This document shows positions 1 to 8,796 of a stretch of DNA of 64,000 nucleotides, piece by piece. The DNA comes from Kitasatospora sp044457565 (GTDB taxonomy: Bacteria > Actinomycetota > Actinomycetes > Streptomycetales > Streptomycetaceae). The number at the start of each line of letters is the position of its first letter. Position 1 is the first letter of the stretch. The translations under genes and the position numbers were made by a program. Under the pieces are notes generated by a model, which saw only the letters and a program-made list of their open reading frames with translations, searched no databases and had not been told where the DNA came from. The stretch lies in assembly GCF_044457565.1 (NCBI RefSeq), contig NZ_JBITGZ010000001.1:124001-188000 (forward strand), read 5' to 3'.

Positions 1-212
1 CCTAGTTTGAAGGGGAAATAGCCTTGATCAGACTCGATCGCTTCCCCACCTGTGGAACTTTCTAACGTTCAATTTCGGCCAAACTGCAGGTCGGGACTGT
101 GATCTGGACGACGCCTGGCCCCCGGGGACTGCGCGATCACTGGTCAGGGGCGTAGCCTTAATCCCCGCTGTCCAACCATCCCAAAAGGAAGCGGAAGAGG
201 GCGGTTGCCGCC

Positions 213-3200
213 GTGTCGCCACAGTCCCCTGAAACCCCCAACAGCTCGGCCCCACGCACCAGGCCGGAGCCCACCGGCTTCGGACCCAATGAGTGGCTCG
301 TCGACGAGATCTACCAGCAGTACCTCCAGGATCCCGACTCGGTCGACCGAGCCTGGTGGGACTTTTTCGCCGACTACAAGCCCGGTACCGAGGTGACTCC
401 AGTGACCCAGGCCGCGACCCAGGTCGGCCCCACGCCGACCACCGTTGCCGCCCCTGCCCCTGCCGCCGCTGCGACGGCGGCCCCGGCCGCCGCTGCGCCC
501 GCCGCACCCGCGGCCGCGCCGGCCGCCGCCGCACCGCTCGCCGCGGTGCCGGCCGCGCCCCCGGCCCCGAAGGCAGCGGCCCCCGCCGCCGCGCCCGCGG
601 CTGCCGAGGCCGGCCCGGAGCTCGTCCCGCTGCGCGGCCCCTCCAAGGCCGTCGCCACCAACATGGACGCCTCGCTGGAGGTCCCCACCGCGACGTCCGT
701 GCGGGCCGTGCCGGCCAAGCTGCTGATCGACAACCGCATTGTCATCAACAACCACCTGCAGCGCGCCCGCGGCGGCAAGGTCTCCTTCACCCACCTGATC
801 GGGTACGCCCTGGTACAGGCCATCAAGGCCAGCCCGGGCATGAACCACAGCTACGTGGTCAAGGACGGCAAGTCCTTCCTGGTGAAGCCGGACCACGTCA
901 ACCTCGGTCTGGCGATCGACCTGGTGAAGCCCAACGGCGACCGCCAGCTCGTGGTCGCGGCCATCAAGAAGGCCGAGACGCTCGACTTCTTCGGCTTCTG
1001 GCAGGCCTACGAGGACATCGTCCGCCGGGCCCGCGCCAACAAGCTGACCATGGACGACTTCACCGGCGTCACGGTCTCGCTGACCAACCCCGGCGGCATC
1101 GGCACCGTGCACTCCGTGCCGCGCCTGATGCAGAACCAGGGCACCATCGTCGGCGTCGGCGCGATGGAGTACCCGGCCGAGTTCCAGGGCTCCGCCCCGG
1201 ACACCCTGGCCAAGCTCGGCATCTCCAAGATCATGACGCTCACCTCGACCTACGACCACCGGGTCATCCAGGGCGCGGCGTCGGGCGAGTTCCTGCGCAC
1301 CATCCACCAGCTGCTGCTGGGCGACCACGGGTTCTACGACGAGATCTTCGAGTCGCTGCGGATCCCGTACGAGCCGGTCCGCTGGGCCACCGACGTCGCC
1401 GCCACCCACGAGGACGAGGTCAACAAGACCGCCCGCGTGATGGAGCTCATCCACGCGTACCGCGTGCGCGGCCACCTGATGGCCGACACCGACCCGCTGG
1501 AGTACAAGCAGCGCAAGCACCCCGACCTGGACGTCGTCCAGCACGGGCTGACGCTGTGGGACCTGGAGCGCGAGTTCGCGGTCGGCGGCTTCGGCGGCCA
1601 GCGGATGATGAAGCTGCGCGACATCCTCGGGCTGCTGCGCAACACCTACTGCCGCACGGTCGGCATCGAGTACATGCACATCCAGGACCCCAAGCAGCGC
1701 AAGTGGCTGCAGGAGCGCCTGGAGAAGCCGTACACCAAGCCGGAGCGCGAGGAGCAGCTGCGCATCCTGCGCCGGCTGAACTCCGCCGAGGCCTTCGAGA
1801 CCTTCCTGCAGACCAAGTACGTCGGCCAGAAGCGCTTCTCGCTGGAGGGCGGCGAGTCGCTCATCCCGCTGCTGGACGCGACGATCGACGCCGCCGCCGA
1901 GCACCGCCTGGACGAGGCCGTCATCGGCATGGCCCACCGCGGCCGCCTCAACGTGCTGGCCAACATCGTCGGCAAGCCGTACGGCAAGATCTTCGGCGAG
2001 TTCGAGGGCAACCTCGACCCGAAGTCGATGCACGGCTCGGGCGACGTCAAGTACCACCTCGGCTCCGAGGGCACCTTCACCGGCCTGGACGGCGAGACCA
2101 TCAAGGTCTCGCTCGCCGCGAACCCCTCCCACCTGGAGACGGTCGACCCGGTCGTCGAGGGCATCGCCCGCGCCAAGCAGGACATCCTGGACCAGGGCGG
2201 CACCACCTTCCCGGTGCTGCCGATCCAGATCCACGGCGACGCGGCCTTCGCCGGCCAGGGCGTCGTCGCGGAGACCCTGAACATGTCGCAGCTGCGCGGC
2301 TACCGCACCGGCGGCACCGTGCACATCGTGGTGAACAACCAGGTCGGCTTCACCGCCGCCCCGGCGTCCTCGCGCTCCTCGATGTACTGCACCGACGTGG
2401 CCCGCATGATCGAGGCCCCGATCTTCCACGTGAACGGCGACGACCCGGAGGCCGTGGTCCGCGTCGCGCGGCTCGCCTTCGAGTTCCGCCAGGCGTTCCA
2501 CAAGGACGTCGTGATCGACCTCATCTGCTACCGCCGCCGCGGTCACAACGAGGCCGACAACCCCTCGTTCACCCAGCCGCTGATGTACGACCTGATCGAC
2601 AAGAAGCGCTCGGTGCGCAAGCTCTACACCGAGGGTCTGATCGGTCGCGGCGACATCACCATGGAAGAGGCGGAGCAGGCGCTCCAGGACTTCCAGGGCC
2701 AGCTGGAGAAGGTCTTCTCCGAGGTCCGCGACGCGGCCCAGACGCCGGCCACCGCGGCCGGCGGCAAGCCGCAGGCGGACTTCCCGGTCAACATCCAGAC
2801 CGGCATCTCCCAGGAGATGGTCAAGCGGATCGCCGCCTCGCAGGTCAACCTGCCGGACTGGCTGACCGTCCACCCGCGTCTGCTGCCGCAGCTCCAGCGC
2901 CGCTCGGCCTCGGTCGAGGACAACACCATCGACTGGGCCATGGGCGAGACGCTCGCCATCGGCTCGCTGCTGATGGAGGGCCACCCCGTCCGGCTGGCCG
3001 GCCAGGACAGCCGCCGCGGCACCTTCGGCCAGCGCCACGCGGTGCTGATCGACCGGGTCACCGGCGAGGACTACACCCCGCTGCTGTACCTGACCGAGGA
3101 CCAGGCCCGCTACACCGTCTACGACAGCCTGCTGTCGGAGTACGCGGCGATGGGCTTCGAGTACGGCTACTCGCTGACCCGGCCGAACGCGCTGGTCATG

Positions 3201-3974
3201 TGGGAGGCGCAGTTCGGTGACTTCGTCAACGGCGCGCAGACCGTCGTCGACGAGTACATCGCCTCCGCCGAGCAGAAGTGGGGCCAGCACTCCGGCGTCA
3301 CCCTGCTGCTGCCGCACGGCTACGAGGGCCAGGGGCCGGACCACTCGTCCGCCCGCCCCGAGCGCTTCCTGCAGCTGTGCGCGCAGAACAACATGACGGT
3401 CGCGATGCCGACCCTGCCGTCGAACTACTTCCACCTGCTGCGCTGGCAGACGCACAACCCGCACCACAAGCCGCTGATCGTCTTCACCCCGAAGTCGATG
3501 CTGCGTCTGAAGGCCGCGGCGAGTGCCACGGAGGAGTTCACCTCCGGCTCGTTCCGCCCGGTCATCGGTGACACCACCGTCGACCCGGCGAACGTGCGCA
3601 AGGTGGTCATCACCGCCGGCAAGTTCTACTACGACGTGGCGGCGGCCCGCGCCGAGCGCGGTGTCACCGACACGGCGATCGTCCGGGTCGAGCGGCTCTA
3701 CCCGCTGCCGGTGGCCGAGCTCCAGGAGGAGCTGGCCAAGTACGGCAACGACGTCCAGTTCGTCTGGGCGCAGGAGGAGCCGGCCAACCAGGGTGCCTGG
3801 CCGTTCATCGCGATGAACCTGGTCGACCACCTCCAGGTCGTCGTCGGCCGCGCCGGCGGCGAGTCCCGGCTGCGCCGGGTGGCCCGCACCGCGTCCTCCG
3901 CCCCGGCGGTCGGCTCGGCCAAGCGGCACGCCGCCGAGCAGCAGGCGCTGCTGGAGGAGATCTTCACCCTCTGA
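213..3974 (+). CDS. kgd: Multifunctional 2-oxoglutarate dehydrogenase E1 / 2-oxoglutarate decarboxylase
   Basis: This 1253-residue protein joins an E2-like succinyltransferase core to a thiamine-diphosphate E1 in one chain, the actinobacterial form of the TCA-cycle 2-oxoglutarate dehydrogenase (KGD/OdhA type). Residues 23-55 match the E1 N-terminal helix (WLVDEIYQQYL). An Ala/Pro linker covers about 70-130. The acyltransferase core follows and ends with the DHRVIQG active-site motif near residue 349. The E1 part has GMAHRGRLNVL near 571, the ThDP/Mg region near 675 (GDAAFAGQG) and the pyrimidine-binding domain from about 905. There is no lipoyl domain, as expected for this family, which works with a separate lipoylated E2. 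The GTG start at 213 follows a purine-rich AGAGG. A strong terminator sits just downstream, so it appears monocistronic. Family and length fit; very sure. Confidence 0.97.
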   Translation: MSPQSPETPNSSAPRTRPEPTGFGPNEWLVDEIYQQYLQDPDSVDRAWWDFFADYKPGTEVTPVTQAATQVGPTPTTVAAPAPAAAATAAPAAAAPAAPAAAPAAAAPLAAVPAAPPAPKAAAPAAAPAAAEAGPELVPLRGPSKAVATNMDASLEVPTATSVRAVPAKLLIDNRIVINNHLQRARGGKVSFTHLIGYALVQAIKASPGMNHSYVVKDGKSFLVKPDHVNLGLAIDLVKPNGDRQLVVAAIKKAETLDFFGFWQAYEDIVRRARANKLTMDDFTGVTVSLTNPGGIGTVHSVPRLMQNQGTIVGVGAMEYPAEFQGSAPDTLAKLGISKIMTLTSTYDHRVIQGAASGEFLRTIHQLLLGDHGFYDEIFESLRIPYEPVRWATDVAATHEDEVNKTARVMELIHAYRVRGHLMADTDPLEYKQRKHPDLDVVQHGLTLWDLEREFAVGGFGGQRMMKLRDILGLLRNTYCRTVGIEYMHIQDPKQRKWLQERLEKPYTKPEREEQLRILRRLNSAEAFETFLQTKYVGQKRFSLEGGESLIPLLDATIDAAAEHRLDEAVIGMAHRGRLNVLANIVGKPYGKIFGEFEGNLDPKSMHGSGDVKYHLGSEGTFTGLDGETIKVSLAANPSHLETVDPVVEGIARAKQDILDQGGTTFPVLPIQIHGDAAFAGQGVVAETLNMSQLRGYRTGGTVHIVVNNQVGFTAAPASSRSSMYCTDVARMIEAPIFHVNGDDPEAVVRVARLAFEFRQAFHKDVVIDLICYRRRGHNEADNPSFTQPLMYDLIDKKRSVRKLYTEGLIGRGDITMEEAEQALQDFQGQLEKVFSEVRDAAQTPATAAGGKPQADFPVNIQTGISQEMVKRIAASQVNLPDWLTVHPRLLPQLQRRSASVEDNTIDWAMGETLAIGSLLMEGHPVRLAGQDSRRGTFGQRHAVLIDRVTGEDYTPLLYLTEDQARYTVYDSLLSEYAAMGFEYGYSLTRPNALVMWEAQFGDFVNGAQTVVDEYIASAEQKWGQHSGVTLLLPHGYEGQGPDHSSARPERFLQLCAQNNMTVAMPTLPSNYFHLLRWQTHNPHHKPLIVFTPKSMLRLKAAASATEEFTSGSFRPVIGDTTVDPANVRKVVITAGKFYYDVAAARAERGVTDTAIVRVERLYPLPVAELQEELAKYGNDVQFVWAQEEPANQGAWPFIAMNLVDHLQVVVGRAGGESRLRRVARTASSAPAVGSAKRHAAEQQALLEEIFTL

Positions 3975-3995
3975 CGTTCCGTCAGTCATCTCGGC

Positions 3996-4040
3996 CCCCG
4001 GCCCGGGTTCCGCTCAGCGGAGCCCGGGCCGGGGCGTTTC
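3996..4040 (+). terminator. Intrinsic terminator after kgd
   Basis: An 18-bp stem (3996-4013 with 4017-4034, one G-U pair, loop TCA) lies 22 bases after the kgd stop and is followed by a T-containing tail. It should end the kgd transcript before the kinase gene. Confidence 0.8.
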
Positions 4041-4294
4041 GTTTCGCCCCTCCCCCGCCCCCCGGCGCCCGCGTGCCCCAGGTGCCCCCAGGTGCTCCCG
4101 GGCGCTTCCGGGCGCTTCCGGGCGCACGGATCCGGCCGCGGCGGCCGGCAAGGTCGCAGCTCTGCAACCAAATGACCGGCGGCATGCGGCGACGCACGAC
4201 GGATCGATAGGTTATGGGGCGTCACACCGCTGCTGACGTGCGCTCACCCGCTCGCCGGTGGCCGTACCTCACCACATCCAGGGGGAACACCCGC

Positions 4295-6247
4295 ATGACC
4301 GCCGACACGCCCAGGGACTCCGCCTCCCCGCCGCTGCCTCCCGTATTCCAGCCCCTGCTGCCCGAGGATCCGCGCGAGGTGGGCGGGTACCGGCTGTTCG
4401 CCCGGCTGGGTGCGGGCGGGATGGGCCGGGTCTATCTCTCGTACACGCCGGGCGGGCGCCCGGTGGCGCTCAAGGTGGTGCGTCCGGAGTTCGCCGAGGA
4501 CCCGGAGTTCCGGCGGCGCTTCGGCCAGGAGGTCAGGAACGCCCAGCGTATCCACGGGCTGTACACCGCGCAGGTGATCGACTCCGGGCTGGACGCGGAC
4601 GCGCCCTGGCTGGTCACCGCGTACGTACCGGGCCCCTCCCTGCAGCAGGTGATCCGGGAGCACGGCGCGCTGCCGATCCGTACCGTGCTGCTGTTGATGG
4701 GCGGTATCGCCGAGGCGCTCCAGGCCATCCACAGCGTCGAGGTGGTGCACCGAGACCTCAAGCCCGCCAACGTCCTGGTGGCCGGCGACGGCCCGCGCGT
4801 GATCGACTTCGGCATCGCCAGGGCCGCCGACGCCACCGCCCTGACCGGCACCGGGTTCCGGATCGGCTCGCCCGCCTTCATGGCCCCCGAGCAGGCCCAG
4901 GGCCGGTCGGTCACCCCGGCCACCGACGTCTTCGCGCTCGGCGCGCTGGCGGCGTACGTCGCGGGCGGCGCCCCGCCGTTCGGTGAGGGGCCGGAGACGG
5001 CCGTGCTCTACCGGGTGGTGCACGAGCCGCCGGAGCTCGACGGTGTCCCGGCCGACCTGCGCGAACTGCTGCTGCGCTGCCTGGCCAAGTCCCCGGAGGA
5101 CCGGCCCAAGCCCGCCGAGATCATCGAGATCGCCCGCAACCACCCCTCGGTCGGCGGCCAGCTGCGGTTCGGCGACGACTGGCTGCCGCGGCAGATCAAC
5201 ACCGAGATCACCCGCCGCTCGGACCTCCCCAAGACCCCGCCGACCCCGCTGCCGGTGCCCCCGGCCGGCCCGCCGACCACCCCGCCGGCACCGGCCGGCC
5301 CGCCGACCGCACCGGCCACCGCGCCGTCGTTCGCGGCCCCGCCGCAGCACCCCGGGCAGCCCCCGGCCGGTTTCGTCCCCCCGCCGCTCGGCGCGTACGG
5401 CGTGCCGCAGCCCGCCAACGAGGCCCCGACCGGCCCGGTGCTGTCGGCGCCGCCCACCGTGCAGCTGCGCCAGGACCCGCCGAACTTCGACACCCCGCCG
5501 CCCGGCCCGGTGGTCGCCACCGTGCCCGCCGCGGCGCCGGAGCCGAGGCGCAAGGGCGTCTCCTGGAAGGTACTGCTGACCGTCGCCCTGGTGATGGCGG
5601 TCGGCGGCACGGCCGGTGGCGTGGTGCTGGTCAAGAAGCTGGACGACAAGAAGGACAGCTCCTCCTCCGCCTCCGCGGGCACCCCGGCCGCCAACACGTC
5701 CAACCCCCAGGCCGCCCCCACCCAGAGCCAGGCCGCCGACGGCCCCGCACCGAGCAGCCCCTCCCCGAGCAGCAGTCCTTCGGCGAGCACCGGCAAGACC
5801 GGGTCCAGCCCGAAGGCCACCGCCTCGCACTCGCCGAGTGCGACCGCGAGCACGCCCCGGACCGCGGTCTACACCAAGGTCTACGCCGACGTGGAGCTCT
5901 TCGCCCCCAGCACCAGCTACAACTTCGACCTGATGGCCGGGAAGGTCGTGTCGAACTCGATCAACCCGCCGTGGTCGCTGAACCCCGGCTACAGCGGGTT
6001 CGACTGGGACGGCGCCTCGGACGCCTTCATCAGCCACGACACCACGCTCACCCCCGAGCAGTGCTCCGCGGCCATCGACACCGAGCCGGTGGCCGATCTG
6101 AAGTACGCCAACCTGCCGCCCGGCAAGCCGTTCTGCCTGCGCAACCGCGCCAACCTCGGAGTGCTGATCGGCAAGATCGTCGAGCGGGGCAACACCAGCA
6201 CCGGCGAGGTGAAGGTCTCCCTGACCTACTACCGCAACGACGGCTGA
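4295..6247 (+). CDS. Membrane serine/threonine protein kinase with external C-terminal domain
   Basis: A 650-residue eukaryotic-type Ser/Thr kinase. The kinase domain (about residues 28-290) carries the glycine loop GAGGMG, the ALKVV lysine, HRDLKPAN near 152, DFG near 171 and the APE of the activation segment, so it looks active. A Pro-rich cytoplasmic linker follows, then one membrane span at about 424-446, a Ser/Thr/Pro-rich stalk, and a C-terminal outside domain (about 522-650) with two cysteines. This domain resembles no PASTA or other sensor I recognise; its ligand is unknown. The ATG at 4295 was chosen because GGGGGA stands 10 bases upstream. An in-frame upstream ATG at 4214 has no such site and adds 27 unlikely residues. 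The next gene is a separate small one. Confidence 0.92.
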   Translation: MTADTPRDSASPPLPPVFQPLLPEDPREVGGYRLFARLGAGGMGRVYLSYTPGGRPVALKVVRPEFAEDPEFRRRFGQEVRNAQRIHGLYTAQVIDSGLDADAPWLVTAYVPGPSLQQVIREHGALPIRTVLLLMGGIAEALQAIHSVEVVHRDLKPANVLVAGDGPRVIDFGIARAADATALTGTGFRIGSPAFMAPEQAQGRSVTPATDVFALGALAAYVAGGAPPFGEGPETAVLYRVVHEPPELDGVPADLRELLLRCLAKSPEDRPKPAEIIEIARNHPSVGGQLRFGDDWLPRQINTEITRRSDLPKTPPTPLPVPPAGPPTTPPAPAGPPTAPATAPSFAAPPQHPGQPPAGFVPPPLGAYGVPQPANEAPTGPVLSAPPTVQLRQDPPNFDTPPPGPVVATVPAAAPEPRRKGVSWKVLLTVALVMAVGGTAGGVVLVKKLDDKKDSSSSASAGTPAANTSNPQAAPTQSQAADGPAPSSPSPSSSPSASTGKTGSSPKATASHSPSATASTPRTAVYTKVYADVELFAPSTSYNFDLMAGKVVSNSINPPWSLNPGYSGFDWDGASDAFISHDTTLTPEQCSAAIDTEPVADLKYANLPPGKPFCLRNRANLGVLIGKIVERGNTSTGEVKVSLTYYRNDG

Positions 6248-6299
6248 TCCTTCCGGTCTATCCTGACCTGGTCGAAATCCCTTCGGACCGGAGCGCACC

Positions 6300-6479
6300 G
6301 TGTACTTCACCGACCGCGGCATCGAGGAGCTGGAGAGCCGGCGCGGCGACGAGGAGGTCACCTTCGAGTGGCTGGCCGAGCGTCTGCGTGAGTTCGTCGA
6401 CCTCAACCCGGACTTCGAGATCCCGGTCGAGCGGCTGGCCACCTGGCTGGCCAGGCTCGACGACGAGGACGACGAGTAG
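6300..6479 (+). CDS. DUF6104 family small acidic protein
   Basis: A 59-residue protein starting at GTG 6300 (CGGACCGGAGCG upstream) and ending in an acidic DDEDDE tail. It begins MYFTDRGIEELE and contains a short helix-rich region with conserved Trp residues (FEWLAERL, LATWLARL). This matches the small DUF6104 family found throughout streptomycetes, whose function is not known. It lies between the kinase gene and a strong terminator and may be read with the kinase. High-GC third positions and the family match make it a real gene despite its size. Confidence 0.85.
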   Translation: MYFTDRGIEELESRRGDEEVTFEWLAERLREFVDLNPDFEIPVERLATWLARLDDEDDE

Positions 6480-6511
6480 GCGACCGGGCCACAGCTGGGC
6501 CGCAGCCGAGC

Positions 6512-6549
6512 CGAAAGGTCCGGGAGGCAACCGCCTCCCGGACCTTTCG
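6512..6549 (+). terminator. Strong intrinsic terminator after the DUF6104 gene
   Basis: A perfect 17-bp stem (6512-6528 with 6533-6549) with a four-base loop AACC lies about 30 bases after the small gene. It separates the kinase unit from the PadR-controlled operon. Confidence 0.85.
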
Positions 6550-6607
6550 CGTACCCGGCGGCCGGTGCGGTACCCGACGCCGGTGCGTACCGGGCCCACG
6601 CGACCGC

Positions 6608-6664
6608 TTGACTTCCCCGGCACGCGATATATCGTGTTAATCGAGAGAACGCGATACATCGCGA
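6608..6664 (+). promoter_or_regulatory. Promoter with two palindromic, PadR-type operator sites
   Basis: A -35-like TTGACT at 6608-6613 is followed by two related inverted repeats: CGATATATCG at 6625-6634 and GCGATACATCGC at 6651-6662, with centres 27 bp apart. Both contain the AT-rich dyad typical of PadR-family operators, and the first lies where the -10 box should be. The second gene of the downstream operon is a PadR regulator, so autorepression is the natural reading (inference). Confidence 0.7.
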
Positions 6665-6687
6665 ATTCCAACGGGAGGCGGCACACC

Positions 6688-7584
6688 ATGAGCCAGTGGA
6701 CGATCAGCGGGCCCGACAGGATCACCATCGACGAACCGGTCAGCGCGCTGCACGTGCGAGTCGTCGCCGGCGCCGTGAACGTGGTCGCCGCCGAGGGCCC
6801 GGCCCGGCTGGAGGTCACCGAGCTGGAGGGCGAGCCGCTGCACGTGACCCTGGTGGACGGCGTTCTGACGGTCACCTACAAGGACTTCAGCTGGGGCGAG
6901 TTCACCGAGTCGGTGAAGTCCGTGGAGTCGGTCAAGTCGCTCTTCTCCTCGCTGCGGCGCAAGCACCGCGCGGTGGTCTCGCTGGCCGTCCCGGCCGGCT
7001 CCGAGGTCAAGGTCGGCACCGTCTCGGCGGGCACCACCATCTCCGGGATCGCCGGTCCCGTCTCCGTGCACGGCGCGAGCGGCGGGGCGACCCTGGTCGG
7101 CCTCTCCGGCCGGATCGAGGCCCACACCGTCTCCGGCGACATCGACGCCCAGTCCGTCTCCGGCGAACTGCGGGTCAAGACCGTCTCCGGGCCGCTCACC
7201 GTCGTCGCCGGCACCGCCGACAAGGTGCAGGCCCACACCGTCAGCGGGGCCATCACCCTGGACCTCGACGTCGAGACCCCGACGGACATCAAGGTCAACA
7301 CCGTCAGCGGCGCGGTCGGCATCCGGCTGCCCTCCCTCGCCGACGCCAAGGTCGAGGCGGGTACCAACAGCGGCGACGTGTCCAGCACCTTCGAGGAGCT
7401 CGCGGTCGGCGGCAGCTGGGGATCCAAGCGGCTCTCCGGCCAGCTCGGCTCCGGCAAGGGCAGCCTGGTCGTCACCACCGTCTCCGGCGCCATCACGGTG
7501 CTGCGCCGCCCGGACACCGACGAGGACGGCCCGGCCGTCGTCAAGGAGCTCCCGGCCGGCCCCGACCTCACCAAGGAGGCCTGA
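6688..7584 (+). CDS. DUF4097 family beta-repeat protein
   Basis: A 298-residue protein built of short beta repeats. From about residue 105 the motif (H/K/N)TVSG(D/E/A) recurs about every 15-25 residues (HTVSGDI, QSVSGEL, KTVSGPL, HTVSGAI, NTVSGAV, TTVSGAI), typical of the DUF4097/adhesin-like beta-solenoid fold. No signal peptide or membrane span is seen, so it is probably cytoplasmic. GGGAGG stands 9 bases before the ATG. It is the first gene of an operon with the PadR regulator, one base upstream of it. DUF4097 proteins often sit beside PadR or sigma/anti-sigma genes and have no assigned biochemical role. Confidence 0.9.
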   Translation: MSQWTISGPDRITIDEPVSALHVRVVAGAVNVVAAEGPARLEVTELEGEPLHVTLVDGVLTVTYKDFSWGEFTESVKSVESVKSLFSSLRRKHRAVVSLAVPAGSEVKVGTVSAGTTISGIAGPVSVHGASGGATLVGLSGRIEAHTVSGDIDAQSVSGELRVKTVSGPLTVVAGTADKVQAHTVSGAITLDLDVETPTDIKVNTVSGAVGIRLPSLADAKVEAGTNSGDVSSTFEELAVGGSWGSKRLSGQLGSGKGSLVVTTVSGAITVLRRPDTDEDGPAVVKELPAGPDLTKEA

Positions 7585-7585
7585 C

Positions 7586-8647
7586 ATGAGCCCCGTCTTC
7601 GGTCACGGCCGGCTGCGCCTCTACCTGCTGAAGCTGCTGGACGAGGCACCCCGGCACGGCTACGAGGTGATCCGCCTGCTGGAGGAGCGCTTCGAGGGCC
7701 TGTACGCGCCGTCCGCCGGCACCGTGTACCCGCGGCTCGCCAAGCTGGAGAAGGAGGGCCTGGTCACGCACAGCACCGAGGGCGGGCGCAAGATCTACCG
7801 GCTCACCGACGCCGGGCGCACCGAACTGGCCGAGCGTCAGGGTGAGATCGCCGAGCTGGAGGTGGAGATCCGGGACTCGGTGGCCCAGCTGGCCGGGGCG
7901 ATCCGCGAGGACGTCCGGGACAGCGCCAAGGACCTGCGCGAGGAGCTCTGGGGCGCGGCCAGGCAGGCCCCGCGGGCCGAGCCCGCCGGCGGCGGGGATC
8001 CCTGGGCCGGGCCGTGGGGCGACAAGGACGCCTGGCAGCGGGCCAAGGAGGAGTTCGCCCAGTTCAAGGCGCAGGCCAAGGAGCAGGCCAAGCGGGCCAA
8101 GGAGCAAGAGAAGGCCGCCAAGGCCAAGGCGAAGGCCGCCGAGGAGGAGGCCCGCCGGCTGCGCGAGCAGTCCCGGGCGGCGCGTACCGCGGCGCAGGCC
8201 GAGGCGCTGCGGATCAAGCGCCGGGTGGAGCAGCAGGTACGCGAGCACGCCGCGAAGGGCGACTGGCCGACGGGTCTGGCCGAGGGCCTGTCGGAGCTGA
8301 CCAAGGGGCTGTCGGGCCTCGCGGACGCCGCCAGGTGGGGCCACCACCCGCAGGCTCCGGCCGAGCCGGGTGCGGCCCCGGCCGGATCCGCCGCCGCGGG
8401 CGAGGAGATCACGGTCACCCGGATCGACCTGGACAAGGACGAGAGTCCGGCGCCCGCCGACCTTCCGGCGTGGACGGCCACCGACCCCGCGGGCGACCCG
8501 GCCCGCGAGCTGGAGCGGCTGCTGGACCGCTTCCGCGACCAGGTCAGGGACGCGGCCCGGGACGGCGGCGTGACGGCCGCTCAGCTGGCGCAGTCCCGGT
8601 CGGTGCTGGGCACCGCCGCCGAGCGGCTGCGCGGCCTGCTGGGCTAG
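7586..8647 (+). CDS. PadR family transcriptional regulator with long C-terminal extension
   Basis: 353 residues. Residues 1-90 are a PadR winged helix (LRLYLLKLLDEAPRHGYEVI, then GTVYPRLAKLEKEGLV), which binds DNA as a dimer. Beyond the usual PadR length there is a long charged part: an Ala/Lys/Glu-rich coiled coil at about 150-225, then a Pro/Ala linker and a short helical end. The start is one base after the DUF4097 stop, so the two are co-translated. The two palindromes upstream of the operon are its likely operators. The extension may add oligomerisation or sensing; nothing in the sequence shows a ligand. Confidence 0.93.
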   Translation: MSPVFGHGRLRLYLLKLLDEAPRHGYEVIRLLEERFEGLYAPSAGTVYPRLAKLEKEGLVTHSTEGGRKIYRLTDAGRTELAERQGEIAELEVEIRDSVAQLAGAIREDVRDSAKDLREELWGAARQAPRAEPAGGGDPWAGPWGDKDAWQRAKEEFAQFKAQAKEQAKRAKEQEKAAKAKAKAAEEEARRLREQSRAARTAAQAEALRIKRRVEQQVREHAAKGDWPTGLAEGLSELTKGLSGLADAARWGHHPQAPAEPGAAPAGSAAAGEEITVTRIDLDKDESPAPADLPAWTATDPAGDPARELERLLDRFRDQVRDAARDGGVTAAQLAQSRSVLGTAAERLRGLLG

Positions 8648-8662
8648 CCGCCCGGCCGGGCG

Positions 8663-8708
8663 CACTTCCGGGCCCGTCGCTCCCCTCGGGGCGGCGGGCC
8701 CGGAAGTG
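8663..8708 (+). terminator. Terminator after the PadR gene
   Basis: A perfect 14-bp stem (8663-8676 with 8695-8708) with an 18-base loop that itself can pair. It lies 16 bases after the PadR stop, between convergent genes. Confidence 0.75.
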
Positions 8709-8721
8709 TGTCCCGGGGATT

Positions 8722-8796
8722 CCGGAGGTCAGGAGGTCCGGAGGTCCGGAGGTCAGGGAGCCACGGGGTCACGGGGTCACGGGGTCACGGGGTCAG
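8722..8796. repeat. Short tandem repeats, two 8-bp families
   Basis: Four imperfect copies of GAGGTC(A/C)G (8725-8755) are followed by four copies of CACGGGGT (about 8762-8793). The second array reaches into the last codons of the reductase on the minus strand, so its stop codon lies inside the repeat. Variable copy number between strains is likely. Confidence 0.8.

Noticed and set aside
293..3220. Long plus-strand Arg/Pro-rich frame within kgd
   Set aside because: Out-of-frame shadow of kgd with runs of Arg, Pro and Gly and no domain.
144..3989. Long minus-strand open frame opposite kgd
   Set aside because: It is the mirror frame of a high-GC gene; no family motif and its composition is that of an antisense shadow (Val/Leu/Arg/Gly-rich).
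4080..4135. Repeat of GGGCGCTTCC units after kgd
   Set aside because: Only two or three short copies in GC-rich sequence; low significance.
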